A DNA stretch of 64,000 nt from Deroplatys truncata (taxonomy: Eukaryota; Arthropoda; Insecta; Mantodea; Mantidae), in the NCBI GenBank assembly GCA_030765065.1, contig CM060978.1, positions 57,688,421 to 57,752,420 on the forward strand, in the 5' to 3' direction. Below are positions 11,127 to 23,090 of this stretch, piece after piece. The translations under genes were made by a program, and so were the position numbers. The notes below the pieces were generated by a model that saw only the letters and a list, made by a program, of their open reading frames with translations, was not told the DNA's origin and did not search any database. Position 1 is the first letter of the stretch, and each line of letters opens with the position of its first letter.

Positions 11127-11900
11127 TTTCGGATGTGATACGTTCACATGACCTTCTCCACCCTTTATCGTTTATTAGTGTGTATTGGAATATTCTTATT
11201 AAAGCTTATTTTTCTATCTGCTTTACTTTAACCCAAATAAACTTTTGCAGAAATAGCTGCATTACACATTTCGTTATAGACACAATTGGAATAGTGACAG
11301 TGAAATGTTTAAGAAATGGACGCTATATGCTGACCATAAAATTTCGTACTGTTTCCATGGCGAACCATTACTAACGGATATCTCAGAAATGGCTTATGCT
11401 ACAAAAAAGGTTACTTGGGATAAATTGTGTGTTTTAAAGAGATCTACAATTTTTGTGCCGTACGTTTTCGTCTATCGCTTAACGTTTACCAGGTATACAA
11501 GCTTATACAAAGTTCCTTCCAAAGAAGAGGACTTCATAGGCTATTCCCAGAAAATTCAAGATATATATTTTATTTGTAATGTAAATATCTTGAATATATG
11601 TTCACTTTTTAGAAAATAAAAAAGTGTCGAAACAGTTTTCCATGTATAGGGTTGTTTAGGGTGGTGATATTTTCTTGAAAATATTCGTGAGGCATGTTAA
11701 ATGCCTAGTTTGGTAATTATCCGACTTTTCGATTTTGAGTTATTCTGTTCACAGACAGACACACACACAGGATATTTTTAAATGCTTTTTTATATTGAGC
11801 GACCTCAAAATGTGCATTTGCGGTGAAATCTCGACATCGAACTTTTGGGTGGAATACAATACTTTCCCTACTTACTATACGTAGTTGAGAACGTAAAAAG
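11127..11900 (+). repeat. Trn repeat, type c, nearly complete
   Basis: Divergent subtype: CGGATGTGATACGTTCACATG start, AAACTTTTGCAGAAATAGC, AAATGGACGCTATATGCTGAC, GAAGAGGACTTCATAGGC, a short CA tract at 11754-11769, and end TATACGTAGTTGAGAACGTAAAA. This subtype is the usual host of nested insertions elsewhere in the window, so it is older. Confidence 0.8.
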
Positions 11901-12500
11901 TCCTATATGTTACATTCTAAGCAAACATAGCTATGGTAGCAAGTCCCATGTATTCAACTTTATTTCTATTTTGGTACAGTATAACGCAACTTTTGCTTAC
12001 ATAAAAATGTGACGTAGGTGGAGAAGAGTGAGTTTTAAGAATCTCGAGTTACGACACAAGAAACTTGCGTGAAGGATAAAACATTTTGGACTTTTAGAAT
12101 GTTTCGCTGTAACAAGAGCTATAAAGTGCTGTTAATTACTTACTCTCTGGCTTTTCATACCAGTCGTGTTTAATGTCACCGAGTTAATTAAAGTGAACAA
12201 CCTGTGTACCGCTGGATGCAATTACCTCTGGCCTGCCCTCTAACGGAAATTAACGTCACCAGGCGCTCCTCAAGAATCCGCTCTTTGTGTCAGAGAAAAA
12301 GTGCAACAAGCACAACCTAAACTCTGGTCACCGAATAAAAAATAGTTGATTGAATACTTTCACTTTTACGTTTCTTCTTCTGTTTCTTCCTCCAGCTCTG
12401 GATTATACTTCATAGGATTCCTACACTACTTTGCAAATTCTTTGTTTGTTAATCCAATTTACAGTATATTTTCAGTGTTGATTAGATTCGTTAAAACTAT
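11901..12500. other. No recognised feature
   Basis: Apparently unique AT-rich sequence with pyrimidine-rich patches (12370-12395). No supported gene or repeat. Confidence 0.45.
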
Positions 12501-12502
12501 CA

Positions 12503-12524
12503 TGCACTACTACTACTACTACTA

Positions 12525-12591
<67 letters not shown>

Positions 12592-12603
12592 CACCACCAC
12601 CAC
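12503..12603. repeat. (CTA)n/(CCA)n microsatellite
   Basis: About 100 bases of CTA triplets with a CCA interruption near 12528 and a terminal run of CCA/ACC. It makes long but meaningless Tyr, Ser or Gly frames on both strands. Confidence 0.95.
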
Positions 12604-12667
12604 CTAATGCATTAGTTCTAGTTATTTTGCTAATTAAGTAGAACATTTCATATCGGTCCGGCTTATT

Positions 12668-13412
12668 CCTCAGAGATTCCACCCAAAAATTCGATACCGA
12701 GATTTCACCAGAAGTACATGTTTTGTGACCCCCTGAATCCAAAAAAGCATATTTGGAAACATGTCCGTGTGTGTGTCTGTGAATAGCATAACTCAGAAAC
12801 GAACAGTCAGATAAACACCAAACTTGGTATTTAGGTTCAGTATCTTCCAGAGATGCGATACAGAGCTTTTCAAGAAAATCCCCCACCCCAGATTACCCTT
12901 TACATGAAACATTTTCCGAAAATTTTAATTATTTCAAAAATGGCTCTACCTAATGATTTTGATTAAAATATAATATGTTTAAGATATTTTTATGACAAAT
13001 GAAATGTATATCTCGAATTCTATGGGAATGTTTCCAAAAGTCTTCTCCATTGTGAACGGCTTTTGCATAACTGGTAAACCATAAGAGATAGGCAAAGTTT
13101 TACTACACAAAAAATGTAGATCGCATTAAAATACGCAATTTATGTCATATACATTTGTTTTGTTGGGTGAGCCATTTTCGGGATATTACTTGTTACTCCC
13201 TTAAATTTTCCAATACATATACTTTTTCTCAAATTCGTTATTCATTTTTTTTTGTCCTGGTAATGTAAAGAGAATGGAATACTCCACATAGCAACCAGCT
13301 CTTAAAATATTTGACTATCGCTTAAAGCCTACCAATTCCCCTTGTATCTACAAGAAAATTAGCAATAACACTAACATCTGAATATCTCGATTAACATGAA
13401 GCATATGGAGAA
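12668..13412 (-). repeat. Trn repeat, type b, both ends lost
   Basis: Reverse-strand copy from ATTCCACCCAAAAATTCG to GCATATGGAGAATA. It is immediately followed by a + oriented Trn terminus (CTATATGTAGTAGAGAAAGTAAAAA, 13413-13438), a fold-back junction. Microsatellite short (12768-12780). Confidence 0.8.
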
Positions 13413-13438
13413 TACTATATGTAGTAGAGAAAGTAAAA

Positions 13439-14160
13439 ATTCAATACATAAATTTTACTGGAATTACATGCTTTGAGGCCCCTCCAAAAAGAATATTTTT
13501 AGAAAAATGTTTGCGTGTGTGCTTATCTGAGAACAGCATAACTCAAAAACAAAAAGTCGGATAGATACAAAACTTGGTATTTAAGTTTAGTATCTTCAAA
13601 AAATGCGACATAATGGTTTTCAAAAAAATCTTCAAAACTAATTTACCGCTAATATAGAAAATTTTTCGAAATTTTATGAAAAATGGCTCCATGGATTTTG
13701 ATTAAAATTCCATACATGAAGGATATTTACATAGCAAATGAAACGCAAATCTTAATTTTTGTAAGGTATTTTGTACTTCACAAAAAAGTTGGATCGCTTT
13801 AAAACACAAATTTATTTCATATAACGCTTTTGGGGCATCAGCCATTTCCGAGATATCGGTTATTAAGGTTCGACTTGTTTAATACTTTGTCATTCTTTTA
13901 GGTCCTGTCGATACTCAGATGTTTCTAGCGATATCAATGCAGGAGTATGGAATTTTAAGGCCAGTATACAGCGACCAGTTCTTAAACATTTGAAAATCGC
14001 TACTCCCTTTGTATCTATAACGAAATATGTAATGTAGTTATTTCTGCAAAAGTTTATTTGGATAAAAATGAAACACATAGAAAAGTAAGCTTTCGTGATA
14101 TATGTTTGTATGTCATTAATAAATTATACAGGGTAGAATCATGTGAATTTAACACCAGAT
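13439..14160 (-). repeat. Trn repeat, type c
   Basis: Divergent copy on the reverse strand, ending TTTAACACCAGATTTTTTT. It carries GGTCCTGTCGATACTCAGAT and AAACATTTGAAAATCGCTA of the c-type module. 14161-14445 holds nothing recognised. Confidence 0.75.
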
Positions 14161-14445
14161 TTTTTTGCCTTTAACATCTAAGGTCATATCTGCGGCATTG
14201 CCTTTGGTACAATTGCTCACGTATTGATGTATTTGCACCCTCTCCAAAGAAGAATGGCATTCAGCATTTGAAAAATGTTTTGAAAGGATGAGACAGTGTA
14301 TAGAATGCAATGATCAGTTCTAAATGTTTAATATTTTATTGCGCCAACTCTCAAAACTTCTTGGAGTGACCCCATATTGCATATAAATATCTGACATATT
14401 ACATTAATGTGACTTTTCTAACAAATGTTACACCTTTTTATATAT

Positions 14446-15341
14446 TACTTTCTCTACTACGTATAGTAAGTAGGGGAAGTATTGTATTCCACCCAAAAAT
14501 TCGATACCGAGATTTCACCGAAAATACATGTTTTGAGACACCCTGAATCCAAAAAAGCATTTTTGGAAACATGTCCGCGTGTGTGTGTGTCTGTCTGTGA
14601 ACAGCATAACCCAGAAACGAACAGTCGGATAAACAGCAAACTTGGTATTTAGGTTCAGTATCTTCCAAGGATGCGACACGAAGGCTTTCAAGAAAATCCC
14701 CCCATCACAGATTATCCTTTACATGGAATATATTTCGAAATTTTTAATTTTCTCAAAAATGGTTCTAACGATTTTGTTTAAAATATCATATGTTTAAGAT
14801 ATTTTCATGACAAATAAAATGTATATCTTGAATTTTCTGGGAATGTCTCCAAAAGCATTCTTCATTGTGAACGACTTTTGCATAACTGGTAAACCATAAG
14901 AGATAGACAGAATTTTACTGCACAAAAAATGTAGATCGCGTTAAAATACACAATTTATGTCATGCATTTTTTTTGTTGAGTGAACCACTTTCGAGATATT
15001 GCTTGTTATTCCCTTAATTTTTTCATGACTTATTTCCTCAAATGGGAATTCGTTATTCATTCTTTTGTCTTGGATATGCAAAGAGTATTAATCTGTGGCA
15101 AAGGGAATGGTGCTGTACTTAGCAACCAGCTATTAAGAGATATGTATGTGCTTAAAGGCTACTGTATTTCTATATTGCCCTTGTAAATATATATTCCCGT
15201 TACATCTACAAGAAAATTAGCAATAAGAAAGAGGCTGCAAATGTTTATCTCGATTAACATGAAGCATATGGAGAATAAGCGTTTGTAAAAATAGTTTGTA
15301 CAAGAGTAGAAAAAGTCATGTGAGTGTAACACATCAGATTT
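14446..15341 (-). repeat. Trn repeat, type a, complete copy
   Basis: Reverse-strand copy with intact ends: TTACTTTCTCTACTACGTATA and GTAACACATCAGATTTT. The microsatellite is a short GT tract at 14579-14591. The type-a module is shortened (15100-15190). Confidence 0.9.
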
Positions 15342-15619
15342 TCTTCTACACCGTTGGTTGTGGGCATACCTAATAAGAATACAGGAGGCTAAAGCGTGCG
15401 TTTTAAAGCTGAATCACAATGAAATGGCTTTGAAAATTCTTTTCTTTGCATGAATATGAGAAAATACCTTCTCTACCTGCTATGTACGGGGTAGACAGCT
15501 AAAAAGAATGGCCATTTTCCACTAGCAAGAGGTATTAGGTTTTGGAAAACTCCTTTTTCAATGGGGGTTCTTTCCCCGGGGGCATATGGCGCTCATGTCC
15601 CTCGTATTCTACAGTTCTT

Positions 15620-15815
15620 GACACGTTGTTTTACTCTTTTATTGGCCATGCTTTTAGTGTGTTTGTTTTGCGTTTTGTTTTTTAATGTTTTCGACTCCTC
15701 GGGTTAGTGTCTCATGTTTTAGTTTTTGGGTTTTAAATTTTATATATTGTAAGGGCGTTGATGATCCTAGATGTTTAGCGCACTTAAGCCCCAACTCATC
15801 ATCATAATCATCATT
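15620..15815 (+). mobile_element. Probable LINE 3' tail with (TCA)n end
   Basis: GGGCGTTGATGATCCTAGAT, then TTTAGCGCACTTAAGCCCCAAC, then an ATCATCATAATCATCAT simple tail. This resembles the 3' UTR ends of some insect non-LTR elements as I remember them. It ends abruptly at Trn sequence (TTGGAAAACTC), as if inserted into it. No coding part is visible. 15342-15619 is unassigned apart from a possible Trn terminus near 15470-15500. Confidence 0.4.
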
Positions 15816-15997
15816 GGAAAACTCAAACTAATAGCAAAGAATATCTCAAATGGTTTAAGCCACAAAAAATGGCATAAATTGTGCGGATCAACGAGAGGTA
15901 CATTCTTTGTGCAATAATATTTCATTATCTCTTAAGGTTTCATACACACACCGAAGTGATACAGAATGAAGAGGACTTCATAGGTTGTTACTAGATG
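15816..15997 (+). repeat. Trn repeat fragment, type c
   Basis: Middle part only: TTGGAAAACTCAAACTAATAG through GAAGAGGACTTCATAGG. 15998-16309 shows nothing I can name. Confidence 0.6.
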
Positions 15998-16468
15998 ATT
16001 AAAGGCATACCGGTTCTACCAAACGTTTAAGGAAAAAGATTTAATTTTTGAAAGAGTTTATTTTAAGCACACATAACGTTTATATTATTACACTTTAATG
16101 TTCTATGCTCCAAACATAAATTGCAGAGTTTTTTAATAGACTATTGGGCCATTTTTGACTTTCAAACAGTTGCAAACCACCCTGAATTACAGGCGAGAAA
16201 CAGGAACCCTCTGGTTAGTATAAAGCTTAAATCAGGAGTTATCACTAAATAAAAGCTTATCCCATCTTTCCATTCCCCAGTTCTTCTTATCTCGGCACTA
16301 AATGTTTCGATTTTGACGCCTAATCGCGGTCTAGAGAGGTTGCTTTAGTGTCGCGTAGGAATCACGTCTTTGTTCCTGAAGTCTATGAGAACATATCATT
16401 GGTAAAACTGTGTTCCCAGTTCCTTCCTCATATTTGGGAAAAGAAGTTTTCGATCTCGCTAGGATATA

Positions 16469-17685
16469 CACTATGTGATCAAAAGTATCCGAACCGCCCC
16501 CCCACAAACATACGTTTTTCTTCTTAGGTGCATTGTGCTGCCCCCTACTGCCTGGTACTCATTATCCGCGATCTCAGTAGTCATTAGACAACGTGAAACA
16601 GCAGAATGGGACGATCTGTGGAACTCACGGACTCTGAACGTGGTCAGGTGTTTGGGTGTCAGTTGTGTCGGAAGTCTGTAGGCGAGATTTCCACACTCCT
16701 AAACATCCCTAGGTCCACTGCTTCTGATGTGATAGTGAAGCGGAAACGTGAAGGGACACGTACAGCACAAAAGCGAACTGGCCGACCTCGTCTGTTGACT
16801 GAGAGAGACCGCCGACAATTGAAGAGGGTCGTAAAGAGCAATAGGCAGACATCTATCCAGATTATGACACAGGAATTCCAAACTGCATCAGGATCCCCTC
16901 TAAGTACTATAGCAGTTAGGTGTGAGGTGAGTAACCCTGGAATCCATGGTCGAGCGGCTGCTCATAAGCCACACATCACGCAAGAAAATGTCAAACGACG
17001 CCTCGCTTGGTGTAAGGAGCGTCAACATTACACGATTGAACAGTGACCAAACGTTGTGTGGAGTGACGAATCACGGTACACAATGTGGCAATCCGATGCC
17101 AGGGTGTGTGTATGGCAATGCCCGGTGAACGTCATCTGCCAGCGTGTGTAGTGCCAACAGCGAAATTCGGAGGTGGTCGTGTTATGATGTGGTCGTGTTT
17201 TTCTTGGAGGGAGCTTGCACCCCTTGTTGTTTTGCGTGGCACGATCACAGCGCAGACCTACATTGATATTTTAAGCACCTTCTTGCTTCCCACTGTTGAA
17301 GAGCAATTCGAGCACCTGTTCATATTGCATGGGCTGTGGCAGAGTGGTTACACGACGATAACATCCCTGTAATGGACTGGCCTGCACAGAGTCCTGACTT
17401 GAATCCTATAGAACACCTTTGGGATGTTTTGGAACGCCGGCTTCGTGCCAGGTCTCACCGACCTACATCGATATCTCTCCTCAGTTCCGCACTCCGTGAA
17501 AAATGGGCTGCCATTCCCAAGAAACCTTCCAGCACCTGATTGAAAGTATGCCTGCGAGAGTGAACGATGTCATCAAGGCTAAGGGTGGGCCAAAACCATA
17601 TTGACTTTTAGCATTACCGATGGAGGGCGCCACGAACCTGTACGTCATTTTCAGCCGGGTGTCCGGATACTTTTGATCAGTAGTG
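16469..17685 (+). mobile_element. Tc1-like DNA transposon, full length, inactive
   Basis: 1217-bp element with terminal inverted repeats CACTATGTGATCAAAAGTAT (left) and the complement of ATACTTTTGATCAGTAGTG (right), flanked by TA on both sides (16467-16468, 17686-17687). It encloses one transposase pseudogene. Ends, target site and length are all typical of Tc1. Confidence 0.9.
16606..17604 (+). pseudogene. Tc1-like transposase pseudogene
   Basis: DNA-binding half intact for 146 codons: MGRSVELTDSERGQV, a helix-turn-helix (VGEISTLLNIPRSTASDVI), the AT-hook-like GRPR at about codons 59-62, and a second helix region ending HGRAAAHKPHIT. A TGA stop at 17044-17046 follows. The catalytic half continues in the same frame: WSDES (first Asp, 17065-17067), then, after shifts, KFGGGRVMMW. 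The segment carrying the second Asp (DNAPVH in relatives) is largely deleted around 17325-17340. It ends with WPAQSPDLNPIEHLWD (Glu at 17411-17413) and KAKGGPKPY plus stop. Catalytically dead. Confidence 0.9.
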
Positions 17686-18019
17686 TAGCTGCAATAGTTC
17701 TATCCTCCCGGGGTGATGTAACCCTTGGCCTACCACCTCGTTCCTGGACTGAAGCTTTGCAGCTTTTCTTGTATTTGTCTACTGTTTGTGGCACAAAGAT
17801 TTTATTTATCCCTAACGGCGTTGCAGCATCTCTATATGGTTTGCCGCACTCACGCATACCAATTACTTGCCATTTTATATCGTCCTTTACACCTTCTCCC
17901 CATTCTTACGTAGCAATCACTTTTTAAGCCAGATCATAATTGAATCTACAGCACAATAGAACGTTGTGAAAATGCCACAAGATCATTCCAACGGCATTCC
18001 GTGGTTCACACCGCAGTAC

Positions 18020-18454
18020 GCATGGTATGCTATGAACGACACCGTTCCAACTTCGGTGATCCATTCGTCATGCGGTTTAATCCAAGGTCAAATAGTGCCA
18101 ATTTAAGACTTTTTTTCAGATTTTTTGAAAACAAATAATCTTGTGTAAATTCTTTAAAAAGCAGTATACCATAGTAATATTACATTTCATATACTCCTTT
18201 TAGGTGAGCGTTTCTTCTCAGAAAAAATAATTTTTATATCCCATGTTTTCATGGTCAGATCTCCACAAAGATTTAAAAAACGAAAATGTTTTTCAAATAT
18301 TCTAAAAGTTAAAACTTAAGAAAAAATCATGACTACTACATAATTACTTTTTAAAATTGTATCCATTATTTACTTAAGTCTTTTACAACGTATTAGACCG
18401 CTCAATAAAATAGTATAAGGACGGTGTTAATTAAATATGCAGGTGTCCTTTAAC
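18020..18454. other. No recognised feature
   Basis: AT-rich, with long A- and T-runs. I could not link it to any family in the window. Confidence 0.45.
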
Positions 18455-19019
18455 TATTTGTAGAAGCTGTACATTTTATTTGTAATGGATATATTTTTTT
18501 AAAAAAATGTTCCCTTGTTTACCCAGTTTGACAGTAGTGTGTTTTACCGTTTACGTTACCGCTAATTACTTGCAAACCGTGTAAACATACAACACACACA
18601 CAAACACCCATGTCCATGGCGGGACTCGAACCCGCGACCTTCAGCTTGGTGGAGCGCCGAAGCTATACGCTCCAGTGACCTCGACTAAGAGAGCCGGCTA
18701 ATTTAGCCATACAGTATTTTAATTAAAATCGTGTCATTTTTAAGAAAATAATGAAATATTTTCCATTGAAAAGTAGTTCGGGTAGGGGATGTTTTCTTGA
18801 AAATATTCGTGTTGCTTCCTGGAAGATAAGTTGGTATTTAACCGACTGTTCGTTTATGAATTATGCTGTTCACAGACAGGCATATACAGACGCACATACA
18901 CACGCGTTTGTTTTTATAAAAATATTTTTTTGAATTCACAGAGCCTCAAAACGCGAATTTTTGGGTGGAATGCAATACTTCCTCTACTCACTATGGGTTG
19001 GTAGTAGAGAATGTAAGAA
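18455..19019 (+). repeat. Trn repeat, type c, 3' half, with SINE inside
   Basis: Pieces 18455-18519 (GTACATTTTATTTGTAATGG) and 18708-19019 (ATTTTAATTAAAATCG to GTAGTAGAGAATGTAAG) join into one Trn-c 3' half once the SINE between them is removed. Confidence 0.65.
18520..18707 (-). mobile_element. tRNA-derived SINE (family SINE-S)
   Basis: On the reverse strand: an A-box-like segment near 18670-18700, GGTCGCGGGTTCGAGTC as the B box (18624-18640), CATGGACATGGGTG, a TGTGTGTGTTG stretch and a tail rich in AAACTGGG. A relative at 62898-63073 shares the body. 5' end inexact; no clear target duplication. Confidence 0.7.
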
Positions 19020-19440
19020 CACTTTCTAGAGAATTTAATAGTAATTTTCTGATAAAACATAATATTTACATGTAATATAAACGCAAAACAACTGAACGTC
19101 GATGTCTCCATGGCGACCACATCTTCAGCGAGTCATGCAGAACAAGAGATGTGCGTGTAGTGGTATTGCCTAACCTCCAGGCGTTGTGGTTTGGTTACAA
19201 ATGCCCCGCGTCCCTTGCAAATGCCGGCAATTATTTAACTGCCCTCCTCACTACATCAACCGCAGTTATGTTCTTGTCCAATTGGTTCAGCCTAACACTC
19301 AGCTACTGCCAACCTCTGGAAACAAAAGTTTACTACACGCTCTGAATTAGCAGAAATCGTGGTCAATTTAAGATAATATGTTTTTTAATATAGTAATAAT
19401 CCAAAGACGATATGTGCACGCTAAATTTCTTAAGTATGTA
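19020..19440. other. No recognised feature
   Basis: Starts AT-rich, with a GC-richer patch 19130-19330. No defendable ORF. Confidence 0.4.
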
Positions 19441-19454
19441 TTTTTCAAAAAAAA

Positions 19455-20930
19455 ATGGTTTTTTTTCCTAATTTAATATCTTATGACGCATTACTTCAAT
19501 TATTTCAGTTTAAAAGCTTATCTCATAGAAGGAATCGTCACTTGCTACTTTTCGTTTACAAATTATTAAGTATTAAGATAGATGATTGGGACCTAAGACA
19601 ATTAATGTACTTTTATGTTCTCAATATTACACCAAACTGTTTTCGTAATACCTTCTTTATTCCAAGAGTCAACACTGATGTATATACATGTTCTCCCATG
19701 CTAATAATGCAATCCTTATATAATGAATTGCATACTTAAGGTAGTATTTTTTAACACTTAAATGATATCAGTCTAATTATATAATATAAAATAAATTAAC
19801 AGCCCGCCTTAAAGCAATATGTATATAATATAATGTATAAAGTGTATTTTGTCATTGTATTATGTTTATTTTACGTGTATAAAAATGTTATGTGAATGTA
19901 TTACGTAGTTTAACAATATAGGAGCTGTGAGAATAGAAGCAAGCTGCCTTCCGTAGCAAACAGAATTACAAAGTAGAAGCTGGAAGATAACCTTGAGGCA
20001 ATAATAAATTAGAAGGTTTAAAAAAGCTACTAAGAGTTCTTGGAACAATAATAATGTAATATTTAAAACAATTTATAAATAGCCAATCAACAACTAAAAA
20101 GGCTAAAAGTTAAACAAATGTATTCTATTGGAGTAAGATTAGCCAATCAGACATTTGAAGTAGGGGAAACGTACAAATTCAGGCGGGAGACGCTACAAGG
20201 AAGCGCAACTAGGAATTTTGTTTTCGAACTGGTTCAGTGTGAGACATAAACATTCATTGCGTGAGAATAATATAATGTTTACGTGTTAAAAGTGCAATTA
20301 ACAACAATCTCAAGCTATATAGTAGGATATATCAGTGAAGTGTTGTTTAATCGTGTGTGAAGGATTAATACACAAAGTACAATATAATTATAATTTGTGT
20401 AAGGCTTCATTCTTTAACCGTACCACCCCTGCTAAGAGATACGTGCTTTACAAATTACTAATGACGCAGCTGAGGTATATATATTTAAATAAACACTTAA
20501 CGTACGTGGGGCGAACATTCCTAGAAACAATCTGCCACAAATTGGCATCCATTACGTTCTTGGTCTAAAACAGCTTCAAATTGGCTCCCATACGTGGGGC
20601 TGCAACTACCTCATACTTAACTATTGATATATTCAATATGAATCCCAACAATTTCGCTTTATTCTGTGATCATTTACTACAAGTTATACATTGGCTAATT
20701 TATCATGTACAAAATAACCAATTTTTTAATTTTTATATTATTTTGTGTAATTTGTGTTATTTGTTTTGCTTTATTTTATTTTGTAACTTTTTGTCATGTT
20801 CGATTGATTGCATTATGTGTTCATTTCTTTGTTGAGTTGTAATTGTAAGAATATTGTATTTAATTAAGTCAATATTGTAATTGGGGAAACTTGTAATGTT
20901 CACAAAATAAAATAGAGAAGAATCCAAGTG
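19455..20930 (+). pseudogene. LINE ORF2 C-terminus, split by solo LTR
   Basis: 19455-19736 encodes SHRRNRHLLLFVYKLLSIKI, VLNITPNCFRN, FFIPRVNTD and MQSLYNEL, matching the C-terminal tail of Jockey/BS-like LINE ORF2 proteins (pattern RR-x-LL-F-YKLL-G-I, then F-P-x-R-T, then YN). The frame resumes after the inserted solo LTR at 20614 with YLTIDIFNMNPNNF, one base out of frame. The AT-rich rest up to about 20930 is presumably the LINE 3' end. RT and other upstream domains are absent. Confidence 0.6.
19737..20613 (+). mobile_element. Solo LTR, family SL, copy B
   Basis: 877 bp, exact 4-bp target duplication TACT (19733-19736, 20614-20617), inserted in the LINE remnant. The first dinucleotide is TA instead of TG; the last is CA (ACTACCTCA). 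It has the family's ATTTATAAATAGCC and AGCCAATCA boxes. The 3' array has two clear primer-binding-like units, GCCACAAATTGGCATCCATT and GCTTCAAATTGGCTCCCATA followed by CGTGGGGC. Confidence 0.75.
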
Positions 20931-21021
20931 TGAAGTAAAAGTAATAAAAGCTGATGTTACCTTCCATATCTTTCTTCCATTCATTTCTTCCAAACTTCTC
21001 ACAGGAGTTTCTTGTACTATA

Positions 21022-21508
21022 TTCACATGTTAATCTAGATAAAGATTTGGTGAAATAGTTTCATTGCATATTGCTGGCTTTCGAATTCCATACTTTTTGC
21101 ATGACCACGAGAAACAGACGAATAGCGACTTAACACTTCAGAGAAGTATGAAGTATTTGAAAATAAAATTCAATAAAAGGAATATCTCGAAACATATCTA
21201 AATATTTTGTGTTCTAAGTTTAGTGTCTCTCTTATAGATTACCAGATATACAAATTTATAGGAAGGATTTCAGGGGGTCTTCCCAGGTAATTTAAATGTA
21301 CATCTTATATATCATAAAAACATACGGCAGAATTTATAGAGGTTTTTGAGAAAATAAATAACAAAAAAATCCGCATATAAAGGGTAGTTTGGGGTGGGGA
21401 GATTTGCTTGAAAGTCTTTGTGTTTTTCATCGTTGGAAGAGCTGAACTTAAATACCAATTTTGGTATTCATCTGACATTTCCTTTTTGAGTTATAATCCT
21501 CACACATG
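21022..21508 (+). repeat. Trn repeat, type c, fragment
   Basis: TCACATGTTAATCTAGATAAAG to GAGTTATAATCCTCACACATG. Strongly diverged; loses similarity at the microsatellite position. Confidence 0.6.
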
Positions 21509-21514
21509 ACCTTT

Positions 21515-21838
21515 TCTTACTTTCCCTACTACGTATAGTAAGCAGGGGAAGTATGGCATTCCAACCAAAAATTCAATACCGAAATTTACTTTTCTCAAAT
21601 GGGAATTCGTTAGTCTTTTTTTCCTGGACATGCAAAGAGAATGGAATGCTCCACATAGCAACCAGGTCTAAGTTTTTAACTATCGCTTAAAGCCTACCAT
21701 ATTCCTCTTGACCTATAAGAGCAATAAGATCTGCAAACGTTTATCTTGATTAACATAAAGTAGATGGAGAATAAGTGTTTGTAAAAATAGTTTGTACAAG
21801 AGTAGAGAAAGTCATGTCAGTGTAACACATCAGATTTT
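21515..21838 (-). repeat. Trn repeat with large internal deletion
   Basis: Both ends present (TTACTTTCCCTACTACGTATA and GTAACACATCAGATTTT), but the part from ACCGAAATTTA to CTTTTCTCAAATGGG is missing, leaving 324 bases. It inserted next to the microsatellite site of the + copy before it. Confidence 0.75.
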
Positions 21839-21849
21839 AAACTATTTTT

Positions 21850-22075
21850 ATACCCAGGGTCTCAAAACATGTGTTTCCTGTGAAACCTCATTATCCAATT
21901 TTTGGGTGAAATGTAATGCATTCTCTGCCTGTTAGAAATATGACAGGGAAAACGAACAATCTTGCATTTTGTTCACAAGACCTCAAATGTATATTTCCTA
22001 GGGAACCTCTATATAGAACTTTCGGGTGGAATACAATGCTTTCACTGATTTCTACAGGTAAAATTGAAGAAGTAA
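21850..22075 (+). repeat. Two Trn 3'-end fragments
   Basis: 21850-21935 (GGGTCTCAAAACATGTGTTTC) and 21962-22075 (CAAGACCTCAAATGTATATTT, TTTCGGGTGGAATACAATGC) are separate degraded 3' ends. 22076-22639 holds nothing recognised. Confidence 0.5.
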
Positions 22076-23090
22076 AAGAAATCGTAACACATAATATAAT
22101 TTACACAAGTGCAACAGCACACGTAATTTGTACTTCTGGTTGATTTTACACATGGGTACACTTAAAACCCATTGCGAATGTGAAATTGTGTGTTTATGAG
22201 TTTGAAGGCAAATACTCAACATATTCTAAATGTGTTTTAAAACGTAGCAAATTTCAAAATAGTTTGTGTTAACAATCACTTGCAGGCCAACGTTACACGT
22301 ACGGTGTTGAAATTTTATACACGAGAAACCGAAGAAGAAAAGGTTCTTATATTTGAAATTTAATTTAAATGGGTATAAAATAAAGGATTGTTTACATGGA
22401 GGACATCTTAATGACATACGATTTTTAAGCAAATCGCTTCACCTATCGGGTTGAAATGTTATACAACAATTTAAACAAGATGGAGAGATTATAATGGACA
22501 GAAGTACTGTTAATTGTGATGATATCATATAATAAATTGAAATGAGTCGTTACATATTAATTCACATCACAATGGCGCTTGGTATTAGCTGAGAAGCACT
22601 TTCGAGAGAAGTGTTTCTCTCATCTTCAGCCCTGGTTGACTGAATTCTCATTCACTCCCCTGACCCCCAAGAAGTAATTCAGTAGATGAATCTTGTGCCC
22701 TCTGCTGGGAAAAGTTAAGATCTTGTGGTCCTGAATTTACTTCCATCTGTAGTGAAGATTGGAAACTCATCTGTCTTCTCTCTTCTCTCTTGTAATTTGA
22801 TTGGATAAGCGGTATTTCAAAATTCAACATATTCTTGATCTTAAGATGAATGAAAATCTTTTCTCAAATTTCCAGTTGTGAAGGAAACTGTATAGGTCTC
22901 AATAATTTTATATCCTGTCGTATTTCATGGTTACTACTACAAAAATGGTTGGCAACTGCTGATTTATCTATTGTTTTCATTTTATATTTCTCTGATGTTC
23001 ACTCAGCCTTATTTTTAAATTTCTTTTTGTTCTACCAATATATGAGCCTTGGCAATCTTGACATGAAATCTAATAAATACCTGACTTTTT

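Larger units (their letters stand above)
16310..18019 (-). pseudogene. Older Tc1-like transposase fragment, split
   Basis: On the reverse strand, from about 17857 down to 17688, the frame reads GKPYRDAATPLGINK then GRPRVTSPREDRTIAA, matching the first helix-turn-helix and the GRPR linker of Tc1-type transposases. It is interrupted at a TA by the 16469-17685 element. Beyond it (16466-16310) a continuing frame SARSKTSFPKYEEG and QEQRRDSYATLKQ is compatible with the second helix-turn-helix. The catalytic domain was not found. The upper limit 18019 is a guess. Confidence 0.45.

Noticed and set aside
12500-12886. Long reverse frame of poly-Ser/poly-Gly, and a + frame of poly-Tyr/His
   Set aside because: Translation of the CTA/CCA microsatellite plus a Trn fragment.
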